Origin: Propioniciclava sinopodophylli
Lineage (GTDB): Bacteria > Actinomycetota > Actinomycetes > Propionibacteriales > Propionibacteriaceae
Direction of reading: 5' to 3'
DNA length: 35,438 bases
Assembly (NCBI RefSeq): GCF_004324755.1
Contig: NZ_SDMQ01000020.1
Coordinates: 1-35,438 of the forward strand
The notes under the pieces were generated by a model. That model worked only from the letters and a program-made list of their open reading frames with translations, did no database searches and was not told the origin of the DNA. Below, piece after piece: positions 31,559 through 35,438 of the stretch. The position numbers were made by a program, and so were the translations under genes. Position 1 is the first letter of the stretch; each line of letters starts with the position of its first letter.

Positions 31559-33466
31559 TCAGGACTGCGCCGAGGCGGTGAACTGGCTGATCCGGAAGAT
31601 GACGAACTCGGCGGGCTTGGCGGCCGCGATGCCGATGCGGCAGATCAGGCGGCCGTTGTCGAGGTCGTCAGGGGTCATGGTCGACTCGTCGCAGTGCACG
31701 AAGTACCCCTGTTCGGGCGCGCGTCCCAGCAGGGCACCGTTCCTCCACTCCGTGTACAGGAAGCCCTCGACGGTGTGCCGGACGGCGTCCCACAGGGCCG
31801 GGCCGTTGATCTCGAAGACCACCCACTGGGTGCCCTGGTCGATCGAGCGTTCCACGTAGTTGAAGTAGCGGCGGATCGAGAGGTACTTCCACTCCGGGTC
31901 GTCGGAGATGGTCCGGGCGCCCCAGACCAGGAAGCCGGAGCCCGGGAAGTACCGCAGGCAGTTGACGCCCTCGGGGTTGAGCAGGTCCTGTTGGGCCTTG
32001 TTGACCCTCAGTTCCAGATCGAGGGCGGACCGCACCACCTCGTTGGCCGGCGCCTTGATGACGCCGCGGGTGTTGTCGGAGCGGGCCCACACCCCGGCCA
32101 GGTAGCCGGACGGCGGCACGAGCACCCGCCCGCCGCTGATCGGGTGGGACACGACGAGCCACGGGAAGTACAGGGCTGCGTGCGTGGAGCTGCGCAGGTT
32201 GCGGTAGTCGAGCACCGTGGACGGCAGGCTGTCGGGCGGTGCGTCCAGGGCCGCGACCCGGTAGAGCAGTCGTTCACAGTGGGTGACCACTGCGCCGGCG
32301 ATCGCCTGGGCGATCGGGGTTCCGGCCGCGGGGTCGGTGGACCAGCCGGTGGAGGAGCCGGGCGCCGCCACGATGGAGATGTCCTCGATCGACTCCAGGG
32401 CCAGCAGGCCGTTGGACGGCAGGGCGGTGGGATCGTCTTGGTAGTCGGTGTAGGTCGGCGAGCCGCCGTACTCGGTGACGTCGGGGGCGTTACCGTCGGA
32501 GCCGTCGTGGAGCGCGATGACCCGCTGGCGGTCCGCCAGCGGGGTCGCCGGGTTGGACGCCGTGGCCAGGGCGTCGCCGCCGAACAGCACCCGGGCGAGC
32601 AGGCCCGCGGCTGCGTCGGCAGGAGTGCTCGGGTCCACCAGCTCGTCGGCACCCTCGATGGCCAGTGGCACGGTCAGCGTCTGCCGCCGGGTGAGCGGCG
32701 TCCTGGTCAGCACGGTGGTGAGTCCGGTGCCGATCGGGCGCGGGTCGAACCCGAACTCGCCCACGGTCACGGTGGGACCGAACGACGGGAGCCCGCGGGC
32801 GTCGGACGTCGGTCGCTGCACCTCGACGAGCACGCTGATGGGGTACACCGCGTCCACGTCACCGAGCGCCGCCTCGGTCGTCCCGGACAGCACCCAGTCG
32901 CCGGCGGCGTCGCGACGGACCACGAAGACGTCGCCCGTCGGCGTCGACCCACCGCTGACCACCCACACGGTGTCGAACTCGCGGACGCGGGTCAGGGTGC
33001 GGACCCCGCCGGCCGTCACCAGGCAGTCGCCGCCCGACCGCAGCGTGAGGATCACCCGCATGTTGCCGGCCGCGCCCGGGAACCGCGCCCGCATCGTGAC
33101 GGTGGGGGCCGCCGCGTCGCCGGGGGTCGGCACGACGACCGTCCCGTGCGCGTCCTCCGGCGCCGCCGGGTCCGGGTGTGCGAAGGTCCGCGCCACGTAG
33201 AGGCTGGCTCCCCCCTCGTCGAAGAATCCCTTGACGCCCAGGGCCATGTGGTTGGTGAACTGACCACCGCCGTCGAACACCAGGTCGGCCGCGTCGCCGT
33301 AGATGGTGACGAAGTCGGCGTACGACGTGAGCAGTTCGGGCCGGCCGCTGGTCGGCCCGAAGCGGGTGGGGCCGACGAACGCCGCCACGCTGGTGCTGAC
33401 GCCCTGGATCGTTCGGGGGCCCGGGATCTCCTCGACGTAGACGCCGGGTGCGAGGTACTGCGGCAT
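31559..33466 (-). CDS. Main contractile sheath protein
   Basis: 635 aa; ATG 33466 has GGAG seven bases upstream and is followed by MPQYLAPGVYVEEIPG, the almost invariant start of eCIS sheaths. A longer frame reaching back to 34486 is an off-frame artefact over the previous gene. The C-terminal core is well kept (LRYFPGSGFLVWGARTISDD, WKYLSIRRYFNYVERSIDQG, WVVFEINGPALWDAVR, FLYTEWRNGALLG, IRCRIGIAAAKPAEFVI-type end). Residues about 95-330 form an extra beta-rich domain, making the protein larger than Afp2-type sheaths; such insertions face outward. Confidence 0.95.
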   Translation of the reverse strand: MPQYLAPGVYVEEIPGPRTIQGVSTSVAAFVGPTRFGPTSGRPELLTSYADFVTIYGDAADLVFDGGGQFTNHMALGVKGFFDEGGASLYVARTFAHPDPAAPEDAHGTVVVPTPGDAAAPTVTMRARFPGAAGNMRVILTLRSGGDCLVTAGGVRTLTRVREFDTVWVVSGGSTPTGDVFVVRRDAAGDWVLSGTTEAALGDVDAVYPISVLVEVQRPTSDARGLPSFGPTVTVGEFGFDPRPIGTGLTTVLTRTPLTRRQTLTVPLAIEGADELVDPSTPADAAAGLLARVLFGGDALATASNPATPLADRQRVIALHDGSDGNAPDVTEYGGSPTYTDYQDDPTALPSNGLLALESIEDISIVAAPGSSTGWSTDPAAGTPIAQAIAGAVVTHCERLLYRVAALDAPPDSLPSTVLDYRNLRSSTHAALYFPWLVVSHPISGGRVLVPPSGYLAGVWARSDNTRGVIKAPANEVVRSALDLELRVNKAQQDLLNPEGVNCLRYFPGSGFLVWGARTISDDPEWKYLSIRRYFNYVERSIDQGTQWVVFEINGPALWDAVRHTVEGFLYTEWRNGALLGRAPEQGYFVHCDESTMTPDDLDNGRLICRIGIAAAKPAEFVIFRISQFTASAQS

Positions 33467-33495
33467 GACTGGTCTCCGCTCGCTGGATGGTCGGT

Positions 33496-34284
33496 TCAGG
33501 CCGGGGTGGCCGTCAGGGATAGAGCCAGGACCTCGCCGAAGGTGAGCGTCCTGGTCAGGGTGGGGCCGCCGCCGGGGTCGAAGGTGGCTTGGGCTTGACC
33601 GATCACCGACGCGGTGTCGGGGACATCGGGGTGCTGCGGATCGGTGAAGGTGAGGGTGTCCGGCGCGCTCGAGATCCCGATCTCGACCGTCCAGGTCATC
33701 GTGGACAGCCCGGGCCCGGACGGCGGTGACCCGAACAGCGGCGGCAGCGCCTCGGGGTAGGGGGCGTTCAGGAGGAACACCCCGGCCGCGTCGCACCGGG
33801 CGGTGTGGGCCCGGCCGGCGAGCTCGATGGTGAGCACGGCCCATGGCAGCGGCCGGGGGCCGCCGGCGCGGAGCACCTGACCGCGCACGACCGCCCAGCC
33901 GCCCCGGAGGAGTGAGGTGGGCGCCGCGTGGAGGGTCACCGTGTGCGGCGCGGCCTGCGGCGCGGTGACGTCCGTGAGCACCGGCAGGTAGCGGCGCCGC
34001 GGGTCGGTCACCAGGACGCGGTAGGGCCGCGAGGTGGCCGCGGGCCAGTCCAGCGGCCCTTCCCCCGGCGCGCGGACGCGCTGCTCGAGCGGGTGGTCGG
34101 GCAGCGTTCCGAAACCGAGGAGCTGCGACGTCGGCGAACGCCGGGCGGTACGCCGGGCGCGAGGGTCGGTGCGCGGCCACGCCTCGGCGACCAGACCGGA
34201 GACGACGGTGCCGCTCACCGCGTCCCGGCAGTCGAGGCTGAGGACGCCGCGGTAGCCGAGCCGCTCCAGGGGGACGGTGCTCAC
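33496..34284 (-). CDS. Beta-sandwich, carboxypeptidase-regulatory-like eCIS protein
   Basis: 262 aa from GTG 34284, which overlaps the cap gene stop as GTGA; a longer frame from 34854 is an off-frame reading of the cap gene. The sequence suggests two small beta domains: GYRGVLSLDCRDAVSGTVVSGLVAEAWP near the start, and a middle VVRGQVLRAGGPRPLPWAVLTIELAGRAHTARCDAAGVFLL pattern typical of carboxypeptidase-regulatory-like (transthyretin-type) folds. No catalytic site is seen. Its place between cap and sheath suggests a structural or terminal component. The role is not established. Confidence 0.7.
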   Translation of the reverse strand: MSTVPLERLGYRGVLSLDCRDAVSGTVVSGLVAEAWPRTDPRARRTARRSPTSQLLGFGTLPDHPLEQRVRAPGEGPLDWPAATSRPYRVLVTDPRRRYLPVLTDVTAPQAAPHTVTLHAAPTSLLRGGWAVVRGQVLRAGGPRPLPWAVLTIELAGRAHTARCDAAGVFLLNAPYPEALPPLFGSPPSGPGLSTMTWTVEIGISSAPDTLTFTDPQHPDVPDTASVIGQAQATFDPGGGPTLTRTLTFGEVLALSLTATPA

Positions 34285-34850
34285 GAGGGCCTCCTGACGT
34301 CGAACTCCCGCACCCGCACCGGCGGGCCGACGGGGACGTCGGTCGCCGATTCGATCCGCACCACCTTGGCCTGGTACGGGACCGACAGCTGGAGGCTGCC
34401 CGGGAGCGCCTGCCACAGCTGGAAGACCTCGTCGTTGGAGAGTTGTCCGGCGAGGACCTCGACCGTCTCGTCCTCCCGGAAGACACCCGGCATGGCGGCG
34501 TTCAGGAAGCCCGACGACAGGACGGGCTGGTCGGCGAAGGTGCGCATCGCAAACCCGAGCAGGGCGTGCTCGCTGGCCGCGCTCGGCGCCCACGCGGTGA
34601 GCAGGAGGTACACGACGACCGGCAGCGGCCGGCGCTGGTCGGGGCCCGCTGCGGGCAGCGTGCGCTGCGTCGCGTCGATCGCGACCTGGTAGACGAAGAC
34701 GGAGATTCCCGTCGCCATCGGGCTGGAGAAGCCGGCCCCGTTGTAGACGGCGAACTGGGGCTGGAGCCCGCCGGGGGTGTGCACCCACGACTGCTCCAGA
34801 AGCCGGCGCACCGCCTCGGCCACGGCACCGATCGCCTGGAAAGTGGCCAC
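34281..34850 (-). CDS. DUF4255 cap/tail terminator (Afp16/Pvc16-like)
   Basis: 189 aa; start GTG 34850, with GAGGGG six bases upstream, directly following a TGA of the possible leader frame. The DUF4255 pattern is visible: FQAIGAVAEAVRRLLEQ at the start, VFVYQVAIDATQRTLP, PLPVVVYLLLTAWAPSAASEHALLGFAMRTFADQPVL, and LSNDEVFQLWQALPGSLQLSVPYQAKVVRIE. Family members cap the tube and sheath and fix particle length. It is the first recognised gene of the operon, as the cap gene often is in actinobacterial clusters. Confidence 0.92.
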   Translation of the reverse strand: MATFQAIGAVAEAVRRLLEQSWVHTPGGLQPQFAVYNGAGFSSPMATGISVFVYQVAIDATQRTLPAAGPDQRRPLPVVVYLLLTAWAPSAASEHALLGFAMRTFADQPVLSSGFLNAAMPGVFREDETVEVLAGQLSNDEVFQLWQALPGSLQLSVPYQAKVVRIESATDVPVGPPVRVREFDVRRPS

Positions 34851-35171
34851 TCACGTCCCCTCTCCCGTCCCCCCGCCCTCGCCGGGCTCGGGGGGCTGAT
34901 TGCGCAGCAGTCTGATCGGCGCTCGTTGCCCGGGCGTCACCGCGGCGTCACCGATCGTGCTCAGCCACATCCTCACCGCGTCGACAACGGCAGCGTCCGT
35001 AGGAGCGTTGTGCCGCACGAGCGCGGAGGAGTTGAACACATCGCCACGAGGGTCGGTGTGGCTCACCATCCTGCGCCGACCGAACCGCTCCGACCACACA
35101 GTGACGACGAGCACGTTGACAGGGCTGGCAAGTTCATCCCGGGCGCTGACCATGGGAACAAGGGTGGTCAC
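34851..35171 (-). CDS. Possible 106-aa leader gene of the eCIS operon
   Basis: An open frame from GTG 35171 (or ATG 35153) to a TGA that touches the cap gene's GTG. Composition is protein-like in the centre (VNVLVVTVWSERFGRRRMVSHTD, then a helix DAAVVDAVRMWLSTIGD) and Gly/Glu/Pro-rich at the end. No family is recognised. For it: abutting stop/start and mostly G/C third positions. Against it: no ribosome site at either start, and phased TSAC repeats that look regulatory lie both upstream and inside it. It may instead be an untranslated leader. Confidence 0.4.
   Translation of the reverse strand: MTTLVPMVSARDELASPVNVLVVTVWSERFGRRRMVSHTDPRGDVFNSSALVRHNAPTDAAVVDAVRMWLSTIGDAAVTPGQRAPIRLLRNQPPEPGEGGGTGEGT
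34935..34956. promoter_or_regulatory. Two CGTCACCG direct repeats, 11 bp apart
   Basis: CGTCACCGCGG and CGTCACCGATC are consecutive 11-bp units about 85 bases upstream of the cap gene start, matching the core of array A1. With only two units this is weaker, and the bases may simply encode part of the 106-aa frame. Confidence 0.35.
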
Positions 35172-35186
35172 GGAGCCCTACGGCGA

Positions 35187-35231
35187 TATGACGGGCGGAT
35201 GACCGCCAGTGTCACCGGCCCATCACCCCGG
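35187..35231. promoter_or_regulatory. Probable SARP operator of the eCIS operon (array B)
   Basis: Four TSAC words start at 35189, 35200, 35212 and 35223, spaced 11, 12 and 11 bp, in the contexts ATGACGGGCGG, ATGACCGCCAG, TGTCACCGGCC and CATCACCCCGG. The core resembles array A1 at the other end of the locus. On the minus strand the array is followed, eight bases on, by TAGGGC (35180-35175), a fair actinobacterial -10-like sequence, which is the geometry expected for SARP-activated promoters. This would drive the 19-gene operon. Confidence 0.55.
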
Positions 35232-35328
35232 CCACCTCCCCACCAGGAAAGCACGCCCGCGGCAAGTCGGTCCTGCGCTCGGGAACCGACGACAGGCTAC
35301 CCCCGCGCACAGCGGCATGAGCGAGTGA

Positions 35329-35351
35329 TACCAGAGTGGTAGCATGGCGTA
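35329..35351 (+). promoter_or_regulatory. Palindrome and leaderless promoter of the RHH gene
   Basis: TACCAGAGTGGTA (35329-35341) is an inverted repeat with 5-bp arms. It overlaps TAGCAT (35340-35345), a -10 element six bases before ATG 35352, so transcription would begin at or next to the start codon. A small palindrome over the promoter fits autorepression by the ribbon-helix-helix protein. Confidence 0.5.
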
Positions 35352-35438
35352 ATGGCCATAACGCTGCGCCTGGAACCCGAGGACGAGAAGGCGCTCGCGC
35401 TGCTCGCCGAAGCCGAGGGAGTGAGTAAGCAGGAAGCG
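35352..35438 (+). CDS. Ribbon-helix-helix (CopG/Arc-like) protein, N-terminus only
   Basis: The frame begins MAITLRLEPEDEKALALLAE and runs off the window after 29 residues. A short strand (ITLRL) followed by an acidic turn and a helix with a second helix starting at GVSKQEA is the layout of ribbon-helix-helix DNA-binding proteins, often antitoxins. It probably heads a toxin-antitoxin or small regulatory operon whose partner lies outside the window. It is transcribed away from the eCIS operon and is likely unrelated to it. Confidence 0.7.
   Translation, partial: MAITLRLEPEDEKALALLAEAEGVSKQEA

Noticed and set aside
10064-34850. Prophage or type VI secretion system
   Set aside because: No capsid, portal, terminase, integrase or lysis gene, and no TssJLM membrane complex; the cap, LysM adaptor, AAA+ and DUF4157 set is typical of eCIS.

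Overview
The window is very GC-rich, its codons strongly favour G/C in third position, it carries a SARP-type regulator, and genes often start with GTG and overlap by ATGA/GTGA. Together these point to a filamentous or other high-GC actinobacterium (inference; no rRNA or tRNA is present to place it). The dominant content is one complete, phage-tail-like extracellular contractile injection system (eCIS; Afp/PVC/Streptomyces-CIS class) with its cargo and a candidate regulatory circuit.

Layout. (1) 1-1205, plus strand: the tail end of an unknown gene, a possible 53-codon gene, and an FkbM-type methyltransferase, apparently coupled by overlaps. (2) 1387-4425, minus strand: a three-domain GT2 glycosyltransferase followed by a SARP regulator. 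As given they are one 1012-codon frame, but a run of nine G at 2156-2164 just before the SARP ribosome-binding site suggests a one-base slip that fuses two GTGA-overlapping genes. (3) 4426-4575: a divergent intergenic region packed with TSAC words on an 11-bp period, the pattern expected of SARP operators. (4) 4576-10056, plus strand: a giant DUF4157 protein of 1826 aa with JAMM-like and C-terminal D...ExK nuclease-like features, the best candidate for the injected cargo. (5) 34850 down to 10064, minus strand: an uninterrupted 19-gene operon. In transcription order: DUF4255 cap (Afp16-like), a beta-sandwich/carboxypeptidase-regulatory-like protein, sheath, tube, a second sheath-like protein, a second tube protein, a LysM hub adaptor (Afp7-like), a 55-aa Afp6-like protein, gpD-like hub, gpV-like spike, a protein with a strong C-terminal membrane segment, gp25-like wedge, baseplate J, a gpI-like wedge with a probable propeller domain, two large fibre/baseplate-like proteins, an unknown protein with an R/P-rich linker, an AAA+ ATPase (Afp15-like), and a second DUF4157 protein. 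(6) 34851-35351: a possible 106-aa leader gene and a second 11/12-bp-phased TSAC array at the head of the operon. (7) 35352 to the end: the start of a ribbon-helix-helix, antitoxin-like gene with an apparently leaderless promoter and a small palindrome.

How it fits together (inference). The SARP would bind the arrays at both ends of the locus and co-activate the particle operon, the cargo and its own gene. The operon builds sheath, tube, baseplate and cap. The AAA+ ATPase assists assembly. The membrane-segment protein may tether or trigger the particle at the producer membrane. The DUF4157 proteins are loaded as cargo. No integrase, capsid, portal, terminase or lysis gene is seen, so this is not a prophage. 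No PAAR tip and no convincing tape-measure gene could be recognised.
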